Positions 40,750 through 49,147 of a stretch of 64,000 nucleotides of DNA are shown here, one piece after another. The stretch covers positions 62,001 through 126,000 of the forward strand of contig JAVCCK010000038.1 of NCBI GenBank assembly GCA_030765525.1, given 5' to 3'. Each line of letters begins with the position of its first letter. The first letter of the stretch is position 1. The DNA is from Candidatus Lernaella stagnicola (lineage in GTDB: Bacteria > Lernaellota > Lernaellaia > Lernaellales > Lernaellaceae). Both the position numbers and the translations under genes were made by a program. Below the pieces are notes generated by a model, which saw only the letters and a program-made list of their open reading frames with translations, was not told where the DNA came from and made no database searches.

Positions 40750-40868
40750 CGCACCATTATTCCCAAACCAGCATAATTTCAGCGTAATTTCACCGGTCGA
40801 AAAAGCGTCCTATTGACACACTGCGTCTTGTTTTCCTATGGTGATTTGATTTCATCTGTGGGGTTGCC

Positions 40869-41126
40869 ATGCCGGTAGAAGCGCGGTTTTTTTCGTCGCT
40901 GCGCGCGGCGGCCGGTGTCGCAAGCATCGACATCGCGGCCGACACGGTGCGTACGGCCGACCGCGTTTTGCGCGAACGTTACGCAAATAACAGTGAGTTT
41001 CTGCGACTACTGCAGATCTCCAACGTGATCCTCAACGGCGACAACGTTCTGTTCCTGAAAGGACCGCGCACGGCACTTAAAGACGGTGATGAACTTTCCT
41101 ACTTCCCGCCCCTGGGCGGCGGATGA
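40869..41126 (+). CDS. MoaD/ThiS-family sulfur carrier protein
   Basis: An 85-residue ubiquitin-like protein with the C-terminal Gly-Gly tail (LSYFPPLGGG) needed for thiocarboxylate formation, plus the LNGDNVLFLKGPRTALKDGD region typical of MoaD. Such carriers give sulfur to molybdopterin or tungstopterin. It is placed immediately before the AOR-family gene, which needs a pterin cofactor, so it is likely dedicated to that enzyme; this pairing is inferred from order. Confidence 0.85.
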   Translation: MPVEARFFSSLRAAAGVASIDIAADTVRTADRVLRERYANNSEFLRLLQISNVILNGDNVLFLKGPRTALKDGDELSYFPPLGGG

Positions 41127-41149
41127 GGCCGGGAAAAAAGGAGCATTCG

Positions 41150-43357
41150 ATGGCTAGCAAGTACGGCGGTTACATGGGCGAAGCGCTGTGGGTCGATTTG
41201 ACCGCAAGCGAAACGCGTCCGTACGACGTGAGCGAACGGGACCGCGAACTGTTTATCGGCAACAAAGGTTTGGCGGCAAAAATCCTTTGGGATCATCTCG
41301 AACCGGGCATCGATCCGCTCGGCCCGGAAAACCTGCTGGTCGTCACGACCTCGCCGCTTACCGGCACCGGAGCGCCGTGTTCGGCTCGCTTCAACGTCTC
41401 GACCAAAAGCCCGATGACCGGCGGCATCGTCTCGTCCAACTCCGGTGGCGGCTTCGGCATTCAACTGAAACGGGCCGGCTTCGACGCGCTGGTCTTGGCC
41501 GGGCAAGCCGACAAGCCCGTCTACGTCGAAATCAACGACGGCGAATCGACGATCCACGACGCGGCTGATATCTGGGGCATGGACACCGAAGAAGTGCAGG
41601 AAGAGTTGCGCAAGCGCCACGGCAAAGCGGCCGGCCTCCTGGTGATCGGCCCCGCCGGCGAGAACCTCGTGCGCTTCGCGTGCATCATCAGCGGCGAGCG
41701 CGCCAACGGACGCGGCGGCGTGGGCGCGGTGATGGGCAGCAAGATGGTCAAGGCCGTCGTGGCAACCGGCAAACAGAAAGCGTCGGTCTCGCATCCGGAA
41801 GAGTACAAGACCGTGATCAAAGCGTGGATCAAAATGCTCAAAGCCCACCCGGCCACGGGTCAGGCTCTACCGGCGTACGGTACGGCCGGCATGATGGGCA
41901 AAGGGAACGTGTTGTCGATTTTGCCCACGAAGAACTTCCAAAAGGGCTCGTTCGAATTTACGCACGAGATCGACGGCGAAGCCCTGGCCGACAAATACCT
42001 GACCCGCAACACGGGCTGTCAGGCGTGTCCGATCCGCTGCCAGCGCAACGTGGAAATTAACGGCAAGGAAGTAAAGGGGCCGGAATACGAAACCATCGGC
42101 ATGTTCGGCTCCAATTTCGGCAACCGCGATCTGTGGAAGATCTGCGAATGGAACTACATCGCCGACAAATTGGGCGTCGATACCATCTCCTGCGGCAGCA
42201 CCATCGACTGTGCCGTCGAGTTAACCGAGCGCGGCCTGATGAAGACCGATCTCGCCTGGGGAAAAACCGAGGGTGTCGACGAGTTGCTGCGCCAAATCGC
42301 CTATCGTGAGGGAATTGGCGACGACTTGGCCGAAGGCGCCATGCGTCTGGCCACCAAATACGGCGCGCCCGACGCCGCGATGCACAGCAAAGGCCTGGAG
42401 ATGGCGGCCTACGAACCGCGCCGCTCGGTCGGACAGGGCCTGGGCTACGCCACCGCCAGCCGCGGCGCCTGCCACCTCGAAGCCGGGTACATGGTGTATT
42501 TCGAGAACCTCGGGCCGGTGAACATCAAGCCGCTTTCGCTGCTGGGCAAAATCGGCCTGACGATCTTCCAGCAAAACGCCCTGGCGGCGATTAGCGCCTG
42601 CGGCACGTGCATCTTCACGAGTTATGCCATCGTACCGGGTATCGCCGAGAAGGTGAAACCGTACGGCGCGCTGGCCAAAGTCCTTGACCTCGTCTTGCGC
42701 GGCACCGGCGATGCGATGTCGCTGCTGTTCAAACTGCCGCCGGGAGCCGTGCCCTTCCATCTGCCGATGATTCCGCACTCGAAGGCCGTCGAGACGCTCA
42801 CGGGAATGAAACACGGCGCGGGCGAATTTTTGGCAATGGGCAATCGCGTGTTCAACATCGAGCATATGTTCAACGTCCGCGAGGGCTTGGTCGCCAACCG
42901 TCTGCCCGACCGCATGACGAAAGTGCCGCAGTCGCCGACCAACCCGGATACGGTAGTGCCGCTGGATGCAATGCTGCCGAAATTCTACAAAGGACGCGGC
43001 TGGGATGCCCGTGGAATTCCCACCGCCGGAACGCTGCGGGCCCTTGGCCTCGATTTTCTGATCGGCGCCATTCCGCCTGCTAACGAACAGGCCGAAGCCA
43101 TGCAGTCAACCTTCGAATCGCGGCGCGAGGAGTACGAAAAGGACCAAGTCAAAGTGATTGCCACCCGCGCACAGAAAGAGAAAGCCCCGAAGAAGAAAGC
43201 TGCGCCGGTGAAGAAAAAGGCCGCCCCGAAGAAAGCGACTCCGAAGAAAAAAGCGGCCCCGGTGAAGAAGACGGCCGTACCCGTGAAGAAAAAAGCCGCG
43301 CCGGCGAAGAAGAAAGCCACGCCCGTGAAGAAGAAAGTCGCGAAAAAGAAGAAATAG
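41150..43357 (+). CDS. Aldehyde:ferredoxin oxidoreductase family enzyme with a Lys/Ala/Pro-rich C-terminal tail
   Basis: A 735-residue protein of the tungsten/molybdenum-pterin AOR family: ALWVDLTASETRPYDVSERD at the N-terminus, ATTSPLTGTG-like pterin region, and the 4Fe-4S motif CQACPIRC near residue 289 with a further Cys in SACGTCIFTSY near 487. It would oxidise aldehydes or related compounds using ferredoxin. After about residue 670 the tail is almost only Lys, Ala, Pro, Val and Thr (KAAPVKKKAAP-type repeats), like histone H1. AAAAAAGGAG lies 6 bases before the ATG at 41150; an ATG at 41123 overlapping the moaD-like stop is less likely. Confidence 0.9.
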   Translation: MASKYGGYMGEALWVDLTASETRPYDVSERDRELFIGNKGLAAKILWDHLEPGIDPLGPENLLVVTTSPLTGTGAPCSARFNVSTKSPMTGGIVSSNSGGGFGIQLKRAGFDALVLAGQADKPVYVEINDGESTIHDAADIWGMDTEEVQEELRKRHGKAAGLLVIGPAGENLVRFACIISGERANGRGGVGAVMGSKMVKAVVATGKQKASVSHPEEYKTVIKAWIKMLKAHPATGQALPAYGTAGMMGKGNVLSILPTKNFQKGSFEFTHEIDGEALADKYLTRNTGCQACPIRCQRNVEINGKEVKGPEYETIGMFGSNFGNRDLWKICEWNYIADKLGVDTISCGSTIDCAVELTERGLMKTDLAWGKTEGVDELLRQIAYREGIGDDLAEGAMRLATKYGAPDAAMHSKGLEMAAYEPRRSVGQGLGYATASRGACHLEAGYMVYFENLGPVNIKPLSLLGKIGLTIFQQNALAAISACGTCIFTSYAIVPGIAEKVKPYGALAKVLDLVLRGTGDAMSLLFKLPPGAVPFHLPMIPHSKAVETLTGMKHGAGEFLAMGNRVFNIEHMFNVREGLVANRLPDRMTKVPQSPTNPDTVVPLDAMLPKFYKGRGWDARGIPTAGTLRALGLDFLIGAIPPANEQAEAMQSTFESRREEYEKDQVKVIATRAQKEKAPKKKAAPVKKKAAPKKATPKKKAAPVKKTAVPVKKKAAPAKKKATPVKKKVAKKKK

Positions 43358-43376
43358 AGCGACGCTCCGTTTATAC

Positions 43377-43408
43377 AAAACCGCGGTTTTTCGGCCGCGG
43401 TTTTTTTT
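43377..43408 (+). terminator. Rho-independent terminator after the AOR gene
   Basis: AAAACCGCGG (43377-43386) pairs with CCGCGGTTTT (43395-43404) across an 8-base loop and continues into eight T. It lies about 20 bases beyond the stop codon at 43357 and ends the moaD-like/AOR transcript. Confidence 0.93.
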
Positions 43409-43507
43409 CGGCCGGCTGTTTTTGCGGTGGTCATGTGCCTCCTGATTTGTTTAGATTCAGATCGTGTCGAGCACCTATATCTTCGCCGGTGTCGAAAAGG
43501 AGGGGTG

Positions 43508-44716
43508 ATGAATCGAAGACTGCTGTGGGCGTTGTTCGGGCTGGTTTTCCTGTTCGTCGGTGTTTCCGCGCTTTTCGGCGGTGAGGGGGACGAAGCCGCC
43601 ATCCGCGCCTTCTTTACCGACGATAAGCCCGATTACGAGGCCCTTTTCGCGACTCGTTTCTTGAACGCCATTCCGATTCGCAAGATGGAGGAAGTGCGCC
43701 TCGAGTACCTGACGGCTTTGGGTGATTTGCGTGAAATCGTGCCGCAAAAAAAGAAATACGGCCTGGTTTTCGCGAAGGGAAAAACGGTCTGCAGCATCAC
43801 GCTGGACGCCGAGGGCAAGATTATCGGCTTCTGGATCGGACCGATGACGCTGGCCGGGGATACGGTCGAAAAAGTACTGGCCGACCTCAAGGCGCTCGAG
43901 TACGAGGTCTCGCTCTCGGTCCTGCGAAATGGAAGCGAAGAAGTGGTGGCCGTCAATTCCGACCGACCGCTGGCCGTCGGTTCCAGCTTCAAGTTGTACG
44001 TCCTGGAGGCGCTCGAAAAAAAGATGCGGAAGGAAGGTCTGGGCTGGGACACTGTTGTGCACTTGAACGAAGACCATTTCTCGTTGCCCAGCGGTTTTCT
44101 CCAGAACTGGCCGGCCGGTACGCCCGTAACGCTGCGGACTTTGGCGAATCTGATGATTTCGATCAGCGACAACACGGCCGCGGATCATCTTCTGTTCTAT
44201 GTCGGTCGTGATGCGGTCGAAGCGACCGCGCCGGAGCGCGTGCGGCCCTTTTATTCCACGGCGGAAATGTTTCGGCTGAAATTCGGTGTGGAGCCCGAGG
44301 CGCGCGAGCGGTCTCTCGCCGCTGACTTGACCGCCAAGCGGAAAATGCTGGCCGATTTTTCGAAGATCCCGCGGGAGAATTTGAAGTTCAAATCCGAGCC
44401 GTTGTTCATCGACACCTTCGAATGGCTGATCACGACCCGCGAGTTGGGGGCTACGATTTATCGACTGCGCGACAACCCGTCGATCTATATCAACGCGGGC
44501 ACCGCGACGAAGAAGGATTGGCTGGCGGCCGGTTTCAAGGGCGGCTCGGAATCCGGGGTCTTGAACCTGACGCAACTGCTGCGCAAGGATGAGCAGTCGC
44601 CTTGGCTGTCGATCAGCGTCACCGTTAATAATCCCGAAAACCAGGTCAACCACGATGCTGTCGAGAGCATCGTCATCCGGCTGATCAACCTGGCCCACGC
44701 GGGCACATTTAACTAG
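43508..44716 (+). CDS. Exported class A beta-lactamase-fold serine hydrolase
   Basis: A 402-residue secreted protein. After the signal peptide comes an N-terminal cystatin/ORF12-like domain (AIRAFFTDDKPDYEALFATR, GLVFAKGKTVCSITLDAEGK). The C-terminal domain has all three class A motifs: SSFK (SxxK near residue 160), SDN (near 220) and KGG (KTG-like, near 345). It resembles serine hydrolases of the ORF12/beta-lactamase superfamily, and resistance function is not implied. AAGGAGGGG lies just before the ATG at 43508. Confidence 0.85.
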   Translation: MNRRLLWALFGLVFLFVGVSALFGGEGDEAAIRAFFTDDKPDYEALFATRFLNAIPIRKMEEVRLEYLTALGDLREIVPQKKKYGLVFAKGKTVCSITLDAEGKIIGFWIGPMTLAGDTVEKVLADLKALEYEVSLSVLRNGSEEVVAVNSDRPLAVGSSFKLYVLEALEKKMRKEGLGWDTVVHLNEDHFSLPSGFLQNWPAGTPVTLRTLANLMISISDNTAADHLLFYVGRDAVEATAPERVRPFYSTAEMFRLKFGVEPEARERSLAADLTAKRKMLADFSKIPRENLKFKSEPLFIDTFEWLITTRELGATIYRLRDNPSIYINAGTATKKDWLAAGFKGGSESGVLNLTQLLRKDEQSPWLSISVTVNNPENQVNHDAVESIVIRLINLAHAGTFN

Positions 44717-45063
44717 CAGACTCCTAACCTCCGTCCCTCAATTCCTGGGGACAGGCACCAACATATAATAACTTCGTCGTTTTCCAACATCTAACTTGCT
44801 TCACGCTGATTTGTATACCCTTTTTGCTTTTTCGTACAATATTGTTCTTTCCTATTATCGTCGTTTTTGTATTTGTTTTTGGGGCCAGGCACCAACGATT
44901 TGTATATTCCGGGGACGATGATGATAACTTTCGTGGGAATCGCATTTCATGTCGTGGCACCGCCATCGAGGTAAGTTTCGACGTATAAAAAAGGAAAAAA
45001 GAAGTTGACAGCCGTCACAGTTCTGGTATTAAAGTACTTGATTACTTGAACACGAGGCACGTT
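44717..45063. repeat. Intergenic region with two GGGGACAGGCACC-type repeats
   Basis: The 347-base gap contains TGGGGACAGGCACCAAC (44746-44762) and TGGGGCCAGGCACCAAC (44880-44896), which differ at one base, plus a partial CCGGGGAC at 44919. This motif is familiar to me from repeats linked to REP-associated tyrosine transposases, but no transposase gene is present here. The right end carries the rrf2 promoter. The region is AT-rich, with no ORF of note. Confidence 0.6.
45005..45050 (+). promoter_or_regulatory. Promoter and candidate Rrf2 operator before the nitrosative-stress operon
   Basis: A consensus -35 TTGACA (45005-45010), a 16-base spacer and a -10-like TATTAA (45027-45032). Overlapping and just downstream is AAGTACTTGATTACTTGAA (45032-45050), with the repeated half-site TACTTGA, similar to sites used by Rrf2-family repressors. 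The ATG of the regulator is 14 bases beyond, so it likely autoregulates. Confidence 0.6.
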
Positions 45064-45522
45064 ATGGCGGATTTTGTCAATATTTCGGAAGCAGCATCAT
45101 TAGGTTTACATGCAATGACTTATCTCGCGAGCCAAAACGGCGGCCATCGAACCACCGCGTCGATCGCTACGGTTCTCGATGTTTCTGAGCACCACCTCGC
45201 CAAGGTCATGCAGCGGCTCGCCAAGGCGGAACTCGTGGAGTCAGTGCGCGGTCCGCACGGCGGCTTCCGTCTGGCCAAGGACGCCACGCAGATCACGTTG
45301 CTTGACGTCTTCGAAGCCGTCGAAGGCAAAGCAGAGCCGCGACGTTGCCTGCTGAGTATCGAGCCGCGCTGTCCGGAAGAGAAATGCATTCTCGGCGGCC
45401 TGAATATCCGCATTTTTAAAGAAGTACGCGAGCACTTTCAGAAAACAAAGCTGGCCGACGTGGCCACCGTCTTTGGGGAGCATCATCATGAAAACAACAA
45501 GGCTGATCATCCACATCGATGA
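45064..45522 (+). CDS. Rrf2-family transcriptional regulator (NsrR/IscR-like)
   Basis: A 152-residue winged-helix protein: ASLGLHAMTYLASQ, HHLAKVMQRLAKAELVESVR and GPHGGFRLAKDATQITLLDV are classic Rrf2. It has three Cys in CLLSIEPRCPEEKC (C-x7-C-x4-C), where NsrR and IscR bind an Fe-S cluster. Located before an Fe-S protein, a YgbA-like gene and hcp, so control of nitrosative stress response through an NO-sensitive cluster is likely. GAGG lies 7 bases before the ATG at 45064. Its end overlaps the next gene by 35 bases. Confidence 0.92.
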   Translation: MADFVNISEAASLGLHAMTYLASQNGGHRTTASIATVLDVSEHHLAKVMQRLAKAELVESVRGPHGGFRLAKDATQITLLDVFEAVEGKAEPRRCLLSIEPRCPEEKCILGGLNIRIFKEVREHFQKTKLADVATVFGEHHHENNKADHPHR

Positions 45523-46249
45523 AGAAAAATGCGACGGCTGCGGCTTGTGTGTGCCCGCCTGCGAAGAAGGCGCGCTGGCAGTAGTCGACGGCAAAGCCCG
45601 CCTAGTCAAAGAAACCTATTGCGACGGCCTGGGCGAATGCCTCGGTGAGTGTCCCCGAGGCGCGCTGACGGTGGAAGAGCGACCGGCTGAAGCGTTTGAC
45701 GCCGCGGCGGTCGCCGAAAACCTAGCGGAGCAGTCCGAAGAACTCTCAGCCGAGACCCCCGCCCCGCACGTGGACGGTTGCCCCGGCACCTTGATGTGGC
45801 AGTCCGCGCCGGAGAAGAACGTCGACACGCCGACGGACCATCGCGCGTCGGCCTTGTCGCATTGGCCGCTCCAAATCCGCCTTGTTTCGCCGCTTGCCCC
45901 GTTTTTGCGCCATGCCGACTTACTGCTGTGCGCCGATTGCGCGCCCTTCGCCCTGCCCGATCTGCACGAACGCTTCCTGGCCGGGCGCGTCGTGCTCGTC
46001 GGCTGCCCAAAACTGGATGACTTGGCCTTCTACCGCCACCGACTCGCGCAAGTGTTCGCGGCCGCCCAACCCCGCAGCATCACCGTGCTGCGTATGGAAG
46101 TGCCGTGTTGCGGCGGCATTGCCGAGGCCGCCTTCGCCGCTCATCGCGCGGCGGGTAGTACGGCGTCGTTGGAAGTTCACACCGTGGCCATCTCCGGCGG
46201 CGTCGCACGCGTGGAAACCATCGCGGGGCGCGAAGCACAAACGGGATAA
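45488..46249 (+). CDS. 4Fe-4S dicluster ferredoxin-like protein
   Basis: A 253-residue protein. Residues 10-66 carry two 4Fe-4S motifs (CDGCGLCVPAC and a second with CDGLGECLGECP). The C-terminal domain has further Cys (LLCADCAPF, VGCPKLDD, VPCCGG) and looks Rossmann-like, as in the family annotated 4Fe-4S binding protein next to hcp in anaerobes. It may donate electrons to Hcp. GGGGAG lies 8 bases before the ATG at 45488. Confidence 0.87.
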   Translation: MKTTRLIIHIDEEKCDGCGLCVPACEEGALAVVDGKARLVKETYCDGLGECLGECPRGALTVEERPAEAFDAAAVAENLAEQSEELSAETPAPHVDGCPGTLMWQSAPEKNVDTPTDHRASALSHWPLQIRLVSPLAPFLRHADLLLCADCAPFALPDLHERFLAGRVVLVGCPKLDDLAFYRHRLAQVFAAAQPRSITVLRMEVPCCGGIAEAAFAAHRAAGSTASLEVHTVAISGGVARVETIAGREAQTG

Positions 46250-46252
46250 GGC

Positions 46253-46543
46253 GTGATTGACGGCGATCGCGATAACCAAGTCTTGAACGTTTTCGTGGGC
46301 GTTTTCTGCCGCGCCCATCACGGGGGTGAAAACGGGCTTTGCCCGGATTGCGCCGACTTGCTCGCGTACGCCCAGGAGCGCCGCCGCCTCTGTCCACTGG
46401 AACCGAAACCCAAATGCAAGGATTGCCCCGTGCATTGTTACGAGCCGGAATATCGCCGGCGCATTCGGGAGATCATGCGCTTTTCCGGCATGCACTTCGT
46501 CAAGCGGGGCCGCCTGGATTGGTTGATTCGCTACTTTCTCTAA
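46253..46543 (+). CDS. YgbA-like (nitrous oxide-stimulated promoter) Cys-rich small protein
   Basis: A 96-residue protein starting from GTG at 46253, with Cys pairs CRAHH, LCPDCADLL and KCKDCPVHCYEPEYRRRIREIM, which is the signature of PF11756 (YgbA). The Cys pattern suggests a cluster or zinc site. In enterobacteria ygbA is induced by NO. It is flanked by the Fe-S protein gene and hcp. Confidence 0.85.
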   Translation: MIDGDRDNQVLNVFVGVFCRAHHGGENGLCPDCADLLAYAQERRRLCPLEPKPKCKDCPVHCYEPEYRRRIREIMRFSGMHFVKRGRLDWLIRYFL

Positions 46544-46568
46544 CCGATTACCGTGAAAGGAAACTCTC

Positions 46569-48194
46569 ATGTTTTGTTACCAATGTGAACAGACCGCCAA
46601 GGGTGAAGGCTGTACGACCTTCGGCGTTTGCGGCAAGGACCCGCAGACCGCCGCGCTGCAGGATCTGCTCGTTTACCTCGCCAAAGGCATCGCCCAGGTC
46701 GCCCATCGCTTGCGGCTCCATGGCCAGGCCACGGGCGAAGCCGATCTCTTTGTCACCGAGGCATTGTTTACAACCGTGACCAACGTCAATTTCGACCCTG
46801 AACGACTCGCCGGCATGCTGCGCCGGGGCGCCGATGTCCTGGCCGCCGACAAGGCGCGTTTAGGCGACGAGGCCGCAACGCTTGCCGGTCCGGCCGCGAC
46901 GCAAATCACCGGCGACCTTGATGAATTGACGGCCCATGGCGTGCAGGTCGGCATTCCGCTGCGCCGGGACGGCTTGGGGGAAGACGTAACCGGATTGCAG
47001 GAACTGTTGACGTACGGGTTGAAAGGCACGGCCTCGTACGCCCACCACGCGGTGTTGCTGGGAGTACAAGACGACGAGGTGTACGCGTTCTTTCATGAGG
47101 CCTTGAATCTGCTGGCGGAAAACTTGGCCGACATCGCCGCTTTGGTGAAAATTTGCTTGCGCTGCGGCGAGGTCAATTTGCGCGTCATGGAAATGCTCGA
47201 CGGCGCGCACACCGGCGCTTTCGGCCACCCACAACCCACGCCCGTGCGGATCACGCCGCTACGCGGCAAGGCGATTCTCATCAGCGGCCACGACCTGCTG
47301 GACCTGCAAATCCTGCTCGAGCAAACCGCAGGCACCGGCATCAACGTCTACACCCACGGCGAGATGCTTCCGGCGCATGGATATCCGGAACTGAAAAAAC
47401 ACCCGCACCTGGCCGGCAACTACGGCGGCGCGTGGCAGGATCAACAAACCGAGTTCGACGAGTTCCCCGGCGCGATTTTGATGACCACCAATTGCATCCA
47501 GAAGCCCAAGGGCACCTACATGGACCGCATTTTCACTTGCGGCTTGGTGGCCTGGCCGGGGGTCGCGCACATCGACGACCGCGACTTTTCGCCGGTTATC
47601 GAGGCGGCGTTGGCAGCCCCTGGTTTTTCGGACGACGGAGAGGACAAGACCATCCTCGTCGGCTTCGGCCATCACGCGGTGCTCGGCGTGGCCGACAAAA
47701 TCGTGCAGGCTGTCAAAGACGGCGCGATCAAACACTTCTTCCTCATCGGTGGATGCGACGGCGCGAAATCGGGTCGTAACTATTACACCGAGTTCGCCGA
47801 GGCGGTACCGAACGACGCGGTCATTTTGACGCTGGCGTGCGGCAAGTACCGGTTCAACAAGCTGGAATTCGGCGACATCGGTGGCATTCCGCGCCTGCTC
47901 GACGTCGGCCAGTGTAACGACGCTTACTCCGCCGTCCGTATCGCGGGCGCGCTGGCCGAAGCGTTCGGTACCGACGTCAACGGCTTGCCGTTGTCGATGA
48001 TTCTTTCCTGGTACGAGCAAAAGGCCGTATGCATCTTGCTGACCCTCCTGCACCTGGGCATTCGCAAAATTCGCCTTGGACCGACGCTGCCCGCCTTCAT
48101 TACCCCGGCGGTGTTACAGGTGTTGGTAGACAATTTCGCCATTGCGCCCACAACGAACGCAGCCGACGACCTACAAGCCGCGCTCGGCGCCTGA
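46569..48194 (+). CDS. hcp: Hybrid-cluster protein (hydroxylamine reductase / NO reductase-related)
   Basis: A 541-residue protein with N-terminal cluster motif [20 protein letters not shown] then CGKD, and hybrid-cluster ligands later: [15 protein letters not shown] near 310, [18 protein letters not shown] near 395 and [10 protein letters not shown]. Hcp reduces NO or protects against nitrosative stress, and can drive S-nitrosylation. AAAGGAAAC lies before the ATG at 46569. Last gene of the Rrf2-controlled operon. Confidence 0.96.
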   Translation: MFCYQCEQTAKGEGCTTFGVCGKDPQTAALQDLLVYLAKGIAQVAHRLRLHGQATGEADLFVTEALFTTVTNVNFDPERLAGMLRRGADVLAADKARLGDEAATLAGPAATQITGDLDELTAHGVQVGIPLRRDGLGEDVTGLQELLTYGLKGTASYAHHAVLLGVQDDEVYAFFHEALNLLAENLADIAALVKICLRCGEVNLRVMEMLDGAHTGAFGHPQPTPVRITPLRGKAILISGHDLLDLQILLEQTAGTGINVYTHGEMLPAHGYPELKKHPHLAGNYGGAWQDQQTEFDEFPGAILMTTNCIQKPKGTYMDRIFTCGLVAWPGVAHIDDRDFSPVIEAALAAPGFSDDGEDKTILVGFGHHAVLGVADKIVQAVKDGAIKHFFLIGGCDGAKSGRNYYTEFAEAVPNDAVILTLACGKYRFNKLEFGDIGGIPRLLDVGQCNDAYSAVRIAGALAEAFGTDVNGLPLSMILSWYEQKAVCILLTLLHLGIRKIRLGPTLPAFITPAVLQVLVDNFAIAPTTNAADDLQAALGA

Positions 48195-48331
48195 ACCAAA
48201 CCCCCGGCGGCGTGGCCGGATCGCCCGGCCGCGCCATCGGATCTTCGGCCAACCGATTGACAAGACGGTTGCGCCTCGTAAGTTTATATCCCATTCGTAG
48301 ACCAAGGCCCGGCACCAAGAGGGAGACTTCG

Positions 48332-49144
48332 ATGCTGCAACTAAAAAGCACGGATGGCGACGGCCAGATCCTCGTGTTTCCGCTCAACAAGCCGCGTATC
48401 ACCGCCGGTCGCGACCCGTCCAACGACGTCGTGCTGACCGATGAGGACGTGTCGCGTTGGCACGCCGTGTTTAGTGTCGGCGACCGCAAGCTCTCGGTGC
48501 GCGATATGAATTCGACCAACGGACTTTTTGTCAACAACGTTCGTATCCACGAGGAAACATCCCTGGCGGTGGGCGATATTGTGATTCTCGGCTCCAACCT
48601 CTTTGCGGTGAGCGAAGACGAATGGGCCGCCGCCGACCAAGACCACACGATCGCGATCTCCGCCGAAGACGTCGCCGATGAGATGGATGCCGGGCCGGAA
48701 ACCGCCGAACCGATCGGCGGTGCCGGTTCGTTCGACAAGACGGTCGCCCGCAGCAAATTCGACCTGTTGGAAGGCGCTTTTGAAAAGAAAGTGCAGGTGG
48801 CGCGTTTCTCCCGCTTGGAGGCGGTGATTGAAAACGTCGGCGAGCGGCGCTATCTGCTGGCCATGCCGGTGTTTCGCATCGGGCGCGCCGCGAGCAACCA
48901 CTTGCGCATCGCCGATCCGCAACACAGCGGAAGCCACGCGGAAATCCGCATGGGTGCAGGGCAAAACGTCCTTGTGGATCTGGGCAGCGCGAACGGTACG
49001 AAGGTCAACGACCAACCGATCACCGAGCACATCCTTCGCGACAACGACGTGATCGACGTGCCCGGCGCACGGCTTACCTATCGCCACCGCGCGGGAGTCC
49101 GGGGCCGCTTCTCCGATTTCTGGAAGAACCTGTTCGGGAAATAG
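48332..49144 (+). CDS. Protein with two FHA domains
   Basis: A 270-residue cytoplasmic protein. FHA 1 (about residues 5-85) has the phosphothreonine-binding residues in ITAGRDPSNDVVLTDEDVSR with WHAVF and NSTNGLFVN; FHA 2 (about 170-260) has FRIGRAASNHLRI, SGSHAEIRM and GSANGTKVND. The domains are separated by an acidic linker. It probably binds Thr-phosphorylated partners; no Ser/Thr kinase is adjacent. GAGGGAG lies before the ATG at 48332. Confidence 0.9.
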   Translation: MLQLKSTDGDGQILVFPLNKPRITAGRDPSNDVVLTDEDVSRWHAVFSVGDRKLSVRDMNSTNGLFVNNVRIHEETSLAVGDIVILGSNLFAVSEDEWAAADQDHTIAISAEDVADEMDAGPETAEPIGGAGSFDKTVARSKFDLLEGAFEKKVQVARFSRLEAVIENVGERRYLLAMPVFRIGRAASNHLRIADPQHSGSHAEIRMGAGQNVLVDLGSANGTKVNDQPITEHILRDNDVIDVPGARLTYRHRAGVRGRFSDFWKNLFGK

Positions 49145-49147
49145 ACC

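Noticed and set aside
43180-43357. Lysine-codon repeats (GAAGAAG) that might be a tandem repeat or assembly artefact
   Set aside because: They are in frame, have varied third positions and are part of the AOR tail; a natural low-complexity tail is more likely.
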